Part shown: piece by piece, positions 54,600 through 63,960 of the stretch
Position numbering within the stretch: the first letter of the stretch is position 1
Layout: each line of letters opens with the position of its first letter
Origin: Thiodiazotropha sp040506975
Lineage (GTDB): Bacteria; Pseudomonadota; Gammaproteobacteria; Chromatiales; Chromatiaceae
DNA: 64,000 nt
NCBI GenBank assembly: GCA_965211775.1
Contig: OZ242974.1
Coordinates: 1,860,001 to 1,924,000 of the forward strand
Direction of reading: 5' to 3'
Translations under genes and position numbers: made by a program
Notes under the pieces: model-generated
The model's database searches: none
What the model saw: the letters and a program-made list of their open reading frames with translations, nothing else
Told to the model about the DNA's origin: nothing

Positions 54600-56150
54600 A
54601 TGAGCCAAGCTGATCAATTGATCATTTTCGACACGACCCTGCGCGACGGTGAACAGAGTCCCGGTGCGTCCATGACAAAGGACGAAAAGGTCCGCATTGG
54701 CAAGGCCTTGGAAAAACTGCGTGTCGATGTCATAGAAGCGGGTTTCCCGATCGCAAGCCAGGGAGATTTCGAGGCTGTCTCTGCGGTGGCCAGCGTGGTA
54801 AAGGACTCGACAGTGTGTGGTTTGGCCCGTGCCCTCGACAAGGACATCGATCGTGCCGGAGAGGCATTGAAAGCGGCCAATTCAGCCCGTATACACACCT
54901 TTATCGCGACCTCGCCCATTCATATGCAGCATAAGCTGCGCATGACCCCGGACCAGGTCGTCGAACAGGCGGTGCATGCGGTCAAACGGGCCAGAAGATA
55001 CACTGACAATGTGGAATTTTCCGCCGAGGATGCCGGGCGTTCCGAAATCGATTTCCTATGCCGCATCTTCGAGGCGGTTATCGATGCGGGTGCCTCTACC
55101 CTGAATGTACCCGACACGGTGGGTTATGCCATGCCGCACCAGTTTGGCGACCTGATTCGCCGGATGCGTGATCGGATCCCGAATGCAGACAAGGCGGTCT
55201 TTTCAGTCCATTGCCATAACGATTTGGGTTTGGCCGTGGCGAACTCGCTGTCGGCTGTCAGCAATGGGGCGCGACAGGTTGAGTGCACGATCAACGGTCT
55301 CGGTGAAAGGGCCGGCAACGCCTCCCTGGAAGAGGTTGTGATGGCGGTGCGAACCCGGCCCGATACATTTTCCTGCCAGACCGGGCTCGATACCACCCAG
55401 ATCGTTGCCTGTTCCAAGCTGGTTTCCAATATCACCGGTTTTCCGGTGCAGCCCAACAAGGCGATCGTCGGCGCCAACGCCTTTGCCCATGAATCCGGCA
55501 TACATCAGGATGGGGTGCTGAAGTCGCGGGAGACCTACGAAATCATGCGTGCGGAGGATGTGGGTTGGAGCCAGAACCGCATGGTGTTGGGCAAGCACTC
55601 CGGACGCAACGCCTTTCGCACGCGCCTGGAGAGTCTGGGAATAAGTTTTGAGTCGGAAGAGGAGCTGAACGCGGCCTTTTCGCGCTTCAAGGATCTGGCG
55701 GATAAAAAGCATGAGATATTCGACGAGGATCTGCAGGCCTTGGTGACCGATGCCAAGACCGAGTCGTTCAACGAAAGGGTCAAGCTGATCGCCCTCAAGG
55801 TCTGCTCCGAAACCGGTGAGACGCCCCATGCAGAGGTGACGCTGAGTATCGATGGGGAGGAGGAGCTGGGTGTGGCATCGGGTGGCGGTCCCGTGGATGC
55901 CGCCTTCAAGGCGATTGAAAGCATCGTCAGCAGCGGCACAGAACTGCAGCTCTATTCCGTAAACAACATCACCAGCGGCACCGATGCCCAGGGGGAGGTT
56001 ACGGTTCGGTTGGAGAAAGGTGGAAGAATAGCCAATGGGCAGGGTGCCGATACCGATATTGTCATCGCTTCCGCAAAGGCCTATATCAATGCAGTGAACA
56101 AGATTCTGGAGCCGGTGGAGAAGGCCCACCCGCAAACCGGGGATGTCTAG
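54600..56150 (+). CDS. leuA: 2-isopropylmalate synthase
   Basis: First enzyme of leucine synthesis (acetyl-CoA plus 2-oxoisovalerate). 516 aa: N-terminal TIM barrel with DTTLRDGEQSPGASM, HCHNDLGLAVANS (metal-binding His pair) and GERAGNASLEE. The HESGIHQDG motif leads to the C-terminal LeuA dimer/allosteric domain (about residues 380-505) that senses leucine. GGAGTGGAG at 54590-54598 precedes ATG 54600. Transcription starts from within or after the miniature element. Confidence 0.96.
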   Translation: MSQADQLIIFDTTLRDGEQSPGASMTKDEKVRIGKALEKLRVDVIEAGFPIASQGDFEAVSAVASVVKDSTVCGLARALDKDIDRAGEALKAANSARIHTFIATSPIHMQHKLRMTPDQVVEQAVHAVKRARRYTDNVEFSAEDAGRSEIDFLCRIFEAVIDAGASTLNVPDTVGYAMPHQFGDLIRRMRDRIPNADKAVFSVHCHNDLGLAVANSLSAVSNGARQVECTINGLGERAGNASLEEVVMAVRTRPDTFSCQTGLDTTQIVACSKLVSNITGFPVQPNKAIVGANAFAHESGIHQDGVLKSRETYEIMRAEDVGWSQNRMVLGKHSGRNAFRTRLESLGISFESEEELNAAFSRFKDLADKKHEIFDEDLQALVTDAKTESFNERVKLIALKVCSETGETPHAEVTLSIDGEEELGVASGGGPVDAAFKAIESIVSSGTELQLYSVNNITSGTDAQGEVTVRLEKGGRIANGQGADTDIVIASAKAYINAVNKILEPVEKAHPQTGDV

Positions 56151-56247
56151 TGGCATGCAATTGTAATTCCGCGATCGGTCCATCCGGCGCCGGCTTTGCT
56201 GTGGTAAAAAGCCTTATACAGTGCTTCGTCTTCTGCGCCCCTGTAGC

Positions 56248-57012
56248 ATGAAGGAGCCGCGTCGGATTCACTATCTGAAGGCCATGGGTCTGACTCTATG
56301 GCAGCGGCGGATTACCGCCAAGGCCAGGCGGGGGGATGAGTCACGGGAGGGCGCGGAGGATGCCTGGGCGGTTGACTCGGAAACTGGTGTGGTTCATTCC
56401 GATCCGATAGATGAGACGGCAGCTGCCTTGGAAGCGCGGGCGAACCCGGAACTCGATTGGCAGGAATTGCAGCAAAGTGTAAAGCGATGCAAAGCATGCG
56501 GACTGCGTGCCGGTTGCACGCAAACCGTATTCGGTGTCGGTAATCCCCAGGCGGAGCTGCTTGTGATCGGTGAGGCCCCGGGTGCCGACGAGGACAGGCA
56601 GGGCGAACCCTTCGTCGGTCGAGCCGGTCAGCTTCTGAATGGGATGTTGCTGGCCATGGGCTACAAGCGAGAGGCTGTCTTTATTGCCAACATTGTAAAA
56701 TGCAGGCCGCCCAACAATCGGGATCCAAAGCCGGAGGAAGCCCTGAGCTGTGAGCCCTACCTGCAGAGACAGATTGAATTGATAAAGCCGAAAGTGATTC
56801 TCGCGGTGGGTCGCATTTCGGCGCAGAATCTACTCAAAACCGATATTGCCGTGGGTAAACTGCGGGGGCGGATTCACAGCTTCGGAAATCATGGCATTCC
56901 GTTGGTTGTGACCTACCACCCGGCCTATCTTTTGCGTTCCCCCGAACAGAAAGGCAAGGCCTGGCAGGATCTGCAGCTGGCGCTTTCCATATTGCGGGGG
57001 GATCGAGTGTGA
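56248..57012 (+). CDS. Uracil-DNA glycosylase, family 4 (4Fe-4S)
   Basis: 254 aa. A 60-residue N-terminal tail is followed by the Fe-S ligands CKAC and CTQTV-region, then GEAPGADEDRQGEPFVGRAGQLLNGML (active-site loop), ANIVKCRPPNNRDPKPEEALSC and the C-terminal HPAYLLR motif. This is the family 4 (Thermotoga-type) enzyme that removes uracil from DNA. ATG 56248 is favoured over upstream starts. It overlaps rimI by 4 bp (GTGA). Confidence 0.9.
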   Translation: MKEPRRIHYLKAMGLTLWQRRITAKARRGDESREGAEDAWAVDSETGVVHSDPIDETAAALEARANPELDWQELQQSVKRCKACGLRAGCTQTVFGVGNPQAELLVIGEAPGADEDRQGEPFVGRAGQLLNGMLLAMGYKREAVFIANIVKCRPPNNRDPKPEEALSCEPYLQRQIELIKPKVILAVGRISAQNLLKTDIAVGKLRGRIHSFGNHGIPLVVTYHPAYLLRSPEQKGKAWQDLQLALSILRGDRV

Positions 57013-57476
57013 GCGCCCAGTTACAGGATCCTCTGCTCGGTCTCCGCCCCATGCAAGTGGAGGATCTTCCACAGGTCATGGCGATCGAGGAGGCGGTCTA
57101 TCCTCACCCCTGGACCCTGGGGATTTTTCAGGACTGTCTGCGTGTCGGCTATTGCTGCTGGGTGGTGAATCTCGATCAGCAGGTGATCGGCTATGGCGTG
57201 ATGTCGGTGGTCATCGATGAGTCGCACATCCTCAATATCTGCATCGATCCCAAATGGCAAGGTAAGGGATTGGCAATTAAGTTAATCAGGCGCTTATTGA
57301 AGATTGCCCGCCAGCACGGAGCCGAGACGGTTTATCTGGAAGTCAGGGTTGGTAATAAACCTGCAATTGGGCTGTATAAGAAACTGGGTTTTGTCGAGAT
57401 AGGACAGCGGCGCGATTATTATCCTGACCGTAACCAGTCCCGCGAGGATGCATTGATGATGTCACTGGAGTTGTAG
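57009..57476 (+). CDS. rimI: RimI, ribosomal protein S18-alanine N-acetyltransferase
   Basis: GNAT acetyltransferase, 155 aa. The acetyl-CoA-binding stretch ICIDPKWQGKGLAIKLIRRLL (Q/RxxGxG/A) and the C-terminal LEVRVGNKPAIGLYKKLGFVEIGQRRDYY are typical of RimI. The start is GTG 57009, overlapping the glycosylase stop. The order UDG-rimI occurs in several gammaproteobacteria. Confidence 0.9.
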   Translation: MSAQLQDPLLGLRPMQVEDLPQVMAIEEAVYPHPWTLGIFQDCLRVGYCCWVVNLDQQVIGYGVMSVVIDESHILNICIDPKWQGKGLAIKLIRRLLKIARQHGAETVYLEVRVGNKPAIGLYKKLGFVEIGQRRDYYPDRNQSREDALMMSLEL

Positions 57477-57525
57477 CGTCAGGCAAGGAACGCAGGATGA
57501 AGACACCTTAGAGCTATGCGGTTTT

Positions 57526-58227
57526 TTATATCATCTCGTCGATAGTGGAGGGATTGCTGTGCAGGTTGGCGACGCTGCCAACGGATTGAAAGGAGGCAAT
57601 GGCCCGTTGCCCCAAAAACGTATTTTGAGTGCTTGCTACGCCCCCGTCGCCGTCACGCTCAGTGGCCTTTTCTCTGTTTTCCGCCAGCTGCTGACGCTGT
57701 TCGGCCTGGATTTCGCTTCGTGCCTGGGCGGCCATCGCCGAGGCCTGTGCCGCGACCTGACGATCCTGCGGTGACGGGTCGGCCGGTGCCAGTGCGGCCC
57801 TGCGGACCGTTTCCGCCTGCCGGGCCCGTTCTCTGGGATTGTCGGTCGATGGTATGCGGATCGAAACCTCTCCTCCGACCGCATAGCTACGACCGTCTGG
57901 GCCTCTCTTGTATGTATAGCTGCCACCGCTAGCCAGACCGCCCGCTGCAGCCCGGTGAGCGGCCTCATGGGCCCGAACCTCCCGGTCTCTCTTCTGCAGT
58001 TCCCTGACTTCCGCCTGTTCCTCCCGAGTCAGCCGGCTACTCTCCCCGCTCTCGCGGACCGGTCGTTGTGTGGTGCTGTCACGGGTGGCCGGGGTGGCGG
58101 CCGAGTCTGCAGAGGCACCGCCTGATGCATTTTTATCGGGGCTGGCGGCCTGAGCGCCGGGTACAGTCCGCTCTACCGCAGATACGGTATTGCCGAGGCC
58201 GGAAAACATGCCGAGGGAGATAGTCAT
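57526..58227 (-). CDS. Putative metalloprotease, CJM1_0395 / SprA-related family
   Basis: 233 aa. A Ser/Ala/Thr-rich low-complexity N-terminus leads to a helical region with VRAHEAAHRAAAGG, an HExxH-type zinc motif, then GGSYTYKRGPDGRSYAVGGEVSIRI, the core of the CJM1_0395 family. A Gln/Ala-rich coiled region and a tail follow. No signal peptide is evident. Met at 58227 is chosen over 58257 because MTISLGMFSGL is the usual start. Peptidase activity is a prediction. It is encoded opposite to its neighbours. Confidence 0.8.
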   Translation of the reverse strand: MTISLGMFSGLGNTVSAVERTVPGAQAASPDKNASGGASADSAATPATRDSTTQRPVRESGESSRLTREEQAEVRELQKRDREVRAHEAAHRAAAGGLASGGSYTYKRGPDGRSYAVGGEVSIRIPSTDNPRERARQAETVRRAALAPADPSPQDRQVAAQASAMAAQARSEIQAEQRQQLAENREKATERDGDGGVASTQNTFLGQRAIASFQSVGSVANLHSNPSTIDEMI

Positions 58228-58412
58228 GGCGTTACCAAATCGTTCCACCTGCCACAATTATAAGCAACAAACCGGCAAACGGTTTCACGCTGACCCGCAA
58301 TAACTGCGCTTTCTGAATTTATTTCCCTCGATGGGTTTCTGAAACTCAGATCGGATGAGTCACTACGGTGGCCCTGAATGGGGTATAATCCGCGACCTTT
58401 TAACAGTGAAAT

Positions 58413-60002
58413 ATGGCCTCAATGTCTGAATTGCTTGAACAACTCAGCCGGCGACGCACCTTCGCCATCATCTCCCATCCGGATGCGGGTAAAACCACAT
58501 TGACGGAAAAACTACTTCTCTATGGCGGGGCGATCCAGATGGCCGGCACGGTCAAGGGACGCAAAGCGGCGCGCCATGCCACCTCCGACTGGATGGAGAT
58601 GGAGAAGGAGCGTGGAATCTCCGTCACCTCCTCGGTGATGCAGTTTCCCTACCGGGATGAGATCGTCAATCTGCTCGATACCCCCGGCCATGAGGATTTT
58701 TCAGAGGATACCTACCGGACCCTGACGGCAGTGGATTCAGCGTTGATGGTCATCGATGTGGCGAAGGGTGTCGAGGAGCGAACGATCAAGCTGATGGATG
58801 TGTGCCGTTTGCGCGATACGCCGATTCTCACCTTTGTCAATAAACTCGATCGCGAGGGACGCGACCCGCTGGAGATATTGGATGAGATCGAGGAAGTGCT
58901 GAAGATAAAGTGCGCCCCCGTATCATGGCCGATAGGCATGGGTAAACGTCTGAAAGGAGTCTATGATCTGCGCAGTGACACCACCCACCTTTTCAGTGCC
59001 ACCCATGGCGGCAAGATCCAGGTGGGTGAGGTAATAGAAGGTATCGGCAATCCCAAGCTGGATGACCTCATCGGCAGCCAGGCGGAGGAACTGCGCGAGG
59101 AGATCGAGCTGGTGCGTGGCGCCAGCCATGAACTCGACCTGGAGGCCTATGCCAGGGGTGAGCTGACGCCGGTGTTTTTCGGATCGGCAATCAACAACTT
59201 TGGCGTCAAAGAGCTGCTGGATGCCTTTGTCGAGTATGCACCTGGACCGCTGTCACGCACGGCGCAGCAGCGCCTGGTGGAGCCATCGGAGGCTAAATTC
59301 AGTGGCTTTATCTTTAAGATACAGGCCAATATGGATCCACAGCACCGGGATCGTGTTGCTTTTTTGCGTGTCTGCTCAGGCAGCTACCGCAAAGGCATGA
59401 AGATGCGGCATGTGCGGATCGGCAAGACTGTGCAGATCAGCAACGCCATCACCTTCCAGGCCGATGAGCGTCGCCATGTGGATGAGGCTTGGCCGGGGGA
59501 TATCATCGGCCTGCACAATCATGGCACTATTCAGATCGGTGATACCTTTACGGAAGGGGAGGCGTTGAAGTATGGAGGAATTCCCTATTTCGCGCCGGAG
59601 CTGTTTCGCCGTGTGGTATTGAAAGATCCGCTCAAGCAGAAAGCGCTGCTGAAAGGTGTTTTACAGCTGTGCGAGGAGGGTGCCACCCAGGTCTTCAGGC
59701 CGCTGAAAAACAATGATCTGGTTCTGGGCGCCGTGGGTGTTTTGCAGTTCGATGTGGCTGTGGCACGACTGAAGTACGAGTATAAGGTCGAGGCGATCGT
59801 GGAACCCGTCAACGTGGCTACGACCCGTTGGATTGTGTGCAAGGACGAAAAAATGCTGGAGCGATTCAGGGATAAGGCCTATGACAACCTGGCATTGGAT
59901 GGGGATGACCAGCTGGTCTATCTGGCACCAACCCGGGTGAACCTCGATCTGGCGATGGAACGTTGGCCGGATATCGAATTTCTGGCCACGCGCGAACTTT
60001 GA
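58413..60002 (+). CDS. prfC: Peptide chain release factor 3
   Basis: Translational GTPase that recycles RF1/RF2, 529 aa. G1 is SHPDAGKTT, G2 and G3 around RGISVTSSVMQF and DTPGHEDF, and NKLDR is G4. The RF3-type C-terminal domains follow (MQFVAR-like PVNVATTRWIV region). Either ATG 58413 or ATG 58422 could be the start; the second gives MSELLEQLSRRRTF. No ribosome-binding site decides between them. Confidence 0.95.
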   Translation: MASMSELLEQLSRRRTFAIISHPDAGKTTLTEKLLLYGGAIQMAGTVKGRKAARHATSDWMEMEKERGISVTSSVMQFPYRDEIVNLLDTPGHEDFSEDTYRTLTAVDSALMVIDVAKGVEERTIKLMDVCRLRDTPILTFVNKLDREGRDPLEILDEIEEVLKIKCAPVSWPIGMGKRLKGVYDLRSDTTHLFSATHGGKIQVGEVIEGIGNPKLDDLIGSQAEELREEIELVRGASHELDLEAYARGELTPVFFGSAINNFGVKELLDAFVEYAPGPLSRTAQQRLVEPSEAKFSGFIFKIQANMDPQHRDRVAFLRVCSGSYRKGMKMRHVRIGKTVQISNAITFQADERRHVDEAWPGDIIGLHNHGTIQIGDTFTEGEALKYGGIPYFAPELFRRVVLKDPLKQKALLKGVLQLCEEGATQVFRPLKNNDLVLGAVGVLQFDVAVARLKYEYKVEAIVEPVNVATTRWIVCKDEKMLERFRDKAYDNLALDGDDQLVYLAPTRVNLDLAMERWPDIEFLATREL

Positions 60003-60047
60003 AAAACCATTACTCCATTCGATGATTTCTTTAATCTCCGTTTGAGG

Positions 60048-60071
60048 AGTGTGGAGCGGATACTCCACACT
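60048..60071 (+). terminator. Hairpin downstream of prfC
   Basis: AGTGTGGAG (60048-60056) pairs exactly with CTCCACACT (60063-60071) around a 6-base loop, 46 bp after prfC. No T-run follows, so termination is uncertain. Confidence 0.4.
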
Positions 60072-60190
60072 ACCGGTAGCGTTGAAAATCGCCCTTGCTA
60101 ATCCATAATTATTAATAGAAGACTTTTTCAGAGGCAGTATACAGCCAGGGTTGTTGATCTCCACTGCCCCGGTTATTAAGGAGGTAGTCG

Positions 60191-60400
60191 ATGTTTCTAA
60201 TGCAGAAGAACAGTGAAAAACTGGTGGAAGTGCTGAGTCTGACAGACCTTTTTAATCCAAATCACACTGAGATAATTGGACGTTTCCACGCGGGTGAGGA
60301 GATGCAGGATGCCGAAAGGTTTGCCAAGGATCAGATGAAATTCCCTTCCGGGGAACCACTTCCCCAATGCTGGCTGGATTCCGAATACCGGCGACACTGA
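60191..60400 (+). CDS. Conserved-looking small protein (69 aa), unknown function
   Basis: AAGGAGGT at 60178-60185, a perfect Shine-Dalgarno, lies 5 bases before ATG 60191, and the frame is 69 codons. The sequence is soluble and acidic (LVEVLSLTDLFNPNHTEIIGRFHAGEEMQD) with a C-terminal FPSGEPLPQCWLDSEYR stretch. I do not recognise a characterised family. There is no upstream partner gene, and a T-rich stretch at 60466-60472 follows without a convincing stem. The ribosome-binding site and balanced composition make it likely to be real. Confidence 0.65.
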   Translation: MFLMQKNSEKLVEVLSLTDLFNPNHTEIIGRFHAGEEMQDAERFAKDQMKFPSGEPLPQCWLDSEYRRH

Positions 60401-60548
60401 TTGAAGGTTGCCTGAACGCGCGGATTTGGGATTGAACTGACATCCAACACCGGAACGGGGGGCTTTTTTTACGCTTCCCGGTCCTCAGGTGCGGACTTTG
60501 CGAAAGCGAAGCTGCAAGCGGGGAAGTGTGCTCGTGTCCGGTTTGCGG

Positions 60549-61484
60549 CTAAAAAGAGGCGCAGCTCTGGCCCGATTTTTCGATCCAGCCATGGATCATC
60601 TTTTGGGTCGTAAAATCGGCGGCGCAGTTACCCTGATGGTCGATGACGATCATGCCACCCCTGCCTTTGACCTTGCGTGACAGATACTCGATGCCATACT
60701 CCACCGCACCCTTGGCGTCGCAGTGGAGAAACTCCATGGCATCCGACACCGTCTTGGCAAGGACGGTACGCATGAAGTCTTCGCCGAACCCGGTGGTGGA
60801 GACCGCACAGGTCTGGTTGTCGGCAAACACCCCTGCACCGATAATCGGCGAATCGCCGACCCGTCCCATGCGTTTATTCACCACACCCCCCGTGGAAGTC
60901 GCCGCAGCCAGGTTGCCCTCAACGTCGCGAGCGACTGCGCCAATGGTGCCGTACTTCTGGTCTTCTGAAAATTCATCGCTTTCATCATGGTCCAGCATGA
61001 TTCGACGATGCAGCTGTGCCTGCTCCAGCTGCTGAACGCGATCGGGGGTGAAAAAATAGTGATCAGGTGTCAGTTTCATGCCGCAGTGAGCTGCAAACTT
61101 CATCGCGCCATCGCTGATCAGCATCACATGTTCGCTTTCTGCCATAACCAGGCGGGCCAGCTGTATAGGGTTGGCGATATTGCTTACTGCTGCGACAGCG
61201 CCGGCGGAGAGATCACGACCATCCATGATGGCGGCATCCATTTCCACTTTGCCGTTTTCATTGAGTACGGAACCGCACCCGGCATTGAATAGCGGATCGT
61301 CCTCCAGCAGGGATGCGCAGGTCTCCACTGTTTCGAGGGCGTTGCCCCCGCGATTCAGGATATCTCGGCCATGTTCCAGGACGGTACGGATGCTCTCCAG
61401 ATAGCGCAAGGCCATCTTATTGTCCTTGACATTGTCCATAGTTCCCGCGCCGCCATGCACCATCAGCGAGAAGGTTTTTTGCAT
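60549..61484 (-). CDS. Isoaspartyl peptidase / L-asparaginase (Ntn-hydrolase)
   Basis: 311 aa plant-type asparaginase (IaaA family), self-cleaving. The catalytic Thr is Thr180 in KYGTIGAVARD, the residue that becomes the new N-terminus of the beta subunit. MVHGGAGT at the N-terminus, CEGNxxAATSTGG-like NLAAATSTGG, and RVGDSPIIGAGVFAD after it are family marks. It hydrolyses isoaspartyl dipeptides and asparagine. Divergent from the 69-aa gene; its upstream region contains a miniature-element remnant. Confidence 0.92.
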   Translation of the reverse strand: MQKTFSLMVHGGAGTMDNVKDNKMALRYLESIRTVLEHGRDILNRGGNALETVETCASLLEDDPLFNAGCGSVLNENGKVEMDAAIMDGRDLSAGAVAAVSNIANPIQLARLVMAESEHVMLISDGAMKFAAHCGMKLTPDHYFFTPDRVQQLEQAQLHRRIMLDHDESDEFSEDQKYGTIGAVARDVEGNLAAATSTGGVVNKRMGRVGDSPIIGAGVFADNQTCAVSTTGFGEDFMRTVLAKTVSDAMEFLHCDAKGAVEYGIEYLSRKVKGRGGMIVIDHQGNCAADFTTQKMIHGWIEKSGQSCASF

Positions 61485-61495
61485 TGTTCTCTCTT

Positions 61496-61518
61496 GGGCC
61501 TGTTCACACTAATCCAAT
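61496..61518. repeat. Solo left terminus of the GGGCCTGT miniature element
   Basis: GGGCCTGTTCACACTAATCC followed by AAT, the left terminus of the family with one change, starts 12 bp upstream of the isoaspartyl peptidase start. No matching right end is found before the IS1380 element at 61631. The 61519-61630 stretch contains GGGAC-TTTTTTC-GTCCC (61530-61546), a small hairpin, and nothing coding. Confidence 0.6.
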
Positions 61519-61630
61519 GAATGCTGCCGGGACTTTTTTCGTCCCGCAGGGTGGAATGAGCAAAATGCGGTTATTCTATATCAGTGAATGATAACGCTTA
61601 AAACTACCAGAGACGTCTTTGTAACTCTAG

Positions 61631-63190
61631 CCCGGATATTTCATCCATTTGCCGATACTGGCACGAGGAGAAGGCCGGGACGAGAAACAGGATGATACCG
61701 GCTCCAAACGCCCCGATTTCTGGCTGACAGGCACAGCTTCCCCTTACCCCGTTATTTATCAACGTGCCGGGGCAGCACTCATCGCGTGCTATCCTGGCTC
61801 CAGCCGTTCGGCCACACTGAAGAACAATGCCTGGTAAGGAAAGACACTGGAGAGCAGGAAGCGGACACGCCGGGTATTGCGTATCACCACCGCACCCACT
61901 TTGAGTAGTTTAAGCCGCAGCGTGCCGACCTGGGTCTTGGCCAGTTCTGTACCCTGTAAGGCCAAGCGGCGAATCGCTTCCATCAACACATAGGCCAGGC
62001 TCGACAGCAGCAAGCGAAACTGATTGGTCCACCAATGATGTGCACTGGTGCGATCAGCAAACAGCCCCAGCTGTTGTTCCTTGATGCGGTTTTCCATCTC
62101 GCCCCGCGCACAATAGACGTCGTCGTAAAGGGTTTGGGCATCGCCGTTGAGGTTGGTGACGACAAATCGGGGATTACGCCCTCGCTCACTCACCTCCAGC
62201 TTGGCGATCACCGCGCGTCGACGGCGCCAGCTGCGTGCACCGTAGCGCAGGCCAAGGAAGACGCGTTGCTTCTGTCCGTTGGCCTTGAAGCATTGCTCGA
62301 CTGCAGTGAAGTCTTCCTCGATCATCCGTTGCAGGCGGTGGTTGCGCGCCAGGCCTACGATGTAGCCAATGCCATGGCGTTCACACCAGCGCAGCATGCG
62401 GTGACGACAGAAGCCCGAGTCGGCTCTCAGGATGATCCGCACCGCCGGCCACGCCTGACGCAAGCGTTTGACCAGCAGGGCGAGGATCGCCCACGCATGT
62501 TTCGCCCCGTCGATCTTGCTCGGGCGCAAATAGCTGACCAGCAGTTGTTCGCCGCAAAACACGTACAACGGGAGAAAGCAGTAGTTATCGTAGTAACCGT
62601 GGAAGAAGCGGCCTTCCTGCAGGCCGTGAACCCGGTCATCGGTGGCGTCGAAGTCCAGGATCAACTCCTCGGGTGGCTCGGCAAACGAGGCGATGAACTG
62701 CTCGATCAGGACCTGATGGATCGCGACAGCGGTTGCCCGATCTGACCGATTCTCCAAGCGACAGAGCGTGGGTGAACTGCCCAGTGCCTGATCCTGTTCC
62801 ACGGCCGTCTGAAAGGCCAAATCTTGTCGCAGACTGTCGTGATCGTTGAGGTCTTCATAGCCCTGGCACAGGGCATAGACCCGCTGGCGTAGTAGAGAAA
62901 TCTGATCATGTTGCACATAGCGGCCATCGCGTGGATCAGCGAGAGTGTCATTGACGGCTTCAAGCAATCCCAGCCGTCGGTCCGCTTGTCGTAGCAACAA
63001 CACGCCGCCATCACTGCTGATATCACCACCGGAAAAATCCGCTTCAACCTGGCGGCGTTTTACCGCTGGAAAAGCAAAACGACCTTGGGTACATTCTGTC
63101 ACAGGCAAAACCTCGTTCAATTTCAGCCTAAGTAACTGAATTCTATTGAACTACACGGGTTTTACCCTCTTTATTTGTGAAATATTCGGG
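61631..63190 (-). mobile_element. IS1380-family insertion sequence, type A, copy 3 (complete)
   Basis: 1560 bp, same ends as copy 1. A CTAG duplication flanks it (61627-61630 and 63191-63194). Its transposase protein is identical to copy 1. It lies between the isoaspartyl peptidase gene and an ill-defined stretch. Confidence 0.93.
61789..63102 (-). CDS. IS1380-family transposase (type A, copy 3)
   Basis: Identical in protein sequence to the copy 1 transposase; 437 aa from the GTG at 63102. Intact catalytic residues. Confidence 0.93.
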   Translation of the reverse strand: MTECTQGRFAFPAVKRRQVEADFSGGDISSDGGVLLLRQADRRLGLLEAVNDTLADPRDGRYVQHDQISLLRQRVYALCQGYEDLNDHDSLRQDLAFQTAVEQDQALGSSPTLCRLENRSDRATAVAIHQVLIEQFIASFAEPPEELILDFDATDDRVHGLQEGRFFHGYYDNYCFLPLYVFCGEQLLVSYLRPSKIDGAKHAWAILALLVKRLRQAWPAVRIILRADSGFCRHRMLRWCERHGIGYIVGLARNHRLQRMIEEDFTAVEQCFKANGQKQRVFLGLRYGARSWRRRRAVIAKLEVSERGRNPRFVVTNLNGDAQTLYDDVYCARGEMENRIKEQQLGLFADRTSAHHWWTNQFRLLLSSLAYVLMEAIRRLALQGTELAKTQVGTLRLKLLKVGAVVIRNTRRVRFLLSSVFPYQALFFSVAERLEPG

Positions 63191-63194
63191 CTAG

Positions 63195-63960
63195 CCTGAA
63201 TCCCGTGCATTGATACCGAGTTTCGATGCAACCCGGATCGGATAGGAAGCACCGTTATTGCGTGGCTTGCACGCAATCGTGAGACAGTCAGTTTTCCGCC
63301 TTCCCCCCCGGTAATACCGCGATATCGCGTGGGAGGTTTTCTTGAAACCCCGCTCCGCCATCCATTCAGCTATCGGTTCAACGGTTTTACCGGGTCCGTG
63401 TGGAGTGGGATGATAATTGCCATGTCAGGCCGTCCCTTCATGTATCTGCCCTATGGCAAGCAGCCGCCTATACTTGCCATGAATAATCCGATACTGCAAA
63501 TTGAGGCGGATTTCGCTCTCGAACTCCAGCTGCAGTTGCACAGGTATATCCAACTCATCTGCGAGAGAGATGAAGTTGTTCTTGGAATTGATGATTTCAC
63601 TTATTTGGATTCCATTGGCGACCACGGCAGAGAGTAGGACTGGTTTTTTCAGGTCATTGAATTTAAGAGAAAAACAGAACACCATTGTATCTTTCCCGAT
63701 ACAGTATTGGATGGTCGGTCACTTATGTTCCCGTTTGTGGAGGCTATGCTTGCGCTATCGGAGTGCATAGGCACTATTGTCAATAGCGCCGATGGATGGA
63801 AGCGGTGCGTATGCACCGAATAAAATCCCTGATCTGGATTTATTGGTATTCCCATCTGTCTCGGGACCGGTTATCAGGCTGAGAATCCTGCCATAGGATC
63901 GTTTCTTGCTAATCCATTGCTGTAGAGATTCCACTCGGGGGATTATAAAAGCGGAGTTAC
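63195..63960. other. Stretch without a secure gene, one weak candidate on the minus strand
   Basis: 766 bp after the last IS. The best candidate is 63425-63685 on the minus strand, 86 aa, composed like a real protein (LSAVVANGIQISEIINSKNNF, LADELDIPVQLQLEFESEIR) but matching nothing I know. A small dyad TGTATC/GATACA just before its start is the only structured site. The overlapping plus-strand frames look like shadows. The remainder shows no feature apart from the presumed promoter of the next gene. Confidence 0.3.
63425..63685 (-). CDS. Hypothetical protein, possible PilZ-sized domain
   Basis: 86 aa. The pattern of alternating hydrophobic and charged residues and the absence of low-complexity runs suggest a folded domain. 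No signal peptide or membrane segment. The ribosome-binding site is weak (GGGAAAG). It could be a remnant. Unknown function. Confidence 0.3.
   Translation of the reverse strand: MVFCFSLKFNDLKKPVLLSAVVANGIQISEIINSKNNFISLADELDIPVQLQLEFESEIRLNLQYRIIHGKYRRLLAIGQIHEGTA

Noticed and set aside
63329..63637. 102-codon plus-strand frame near the right edge
   Set aside because: It overlaps the better minus-strand candidate, has no ribosome-binding site and no family features.
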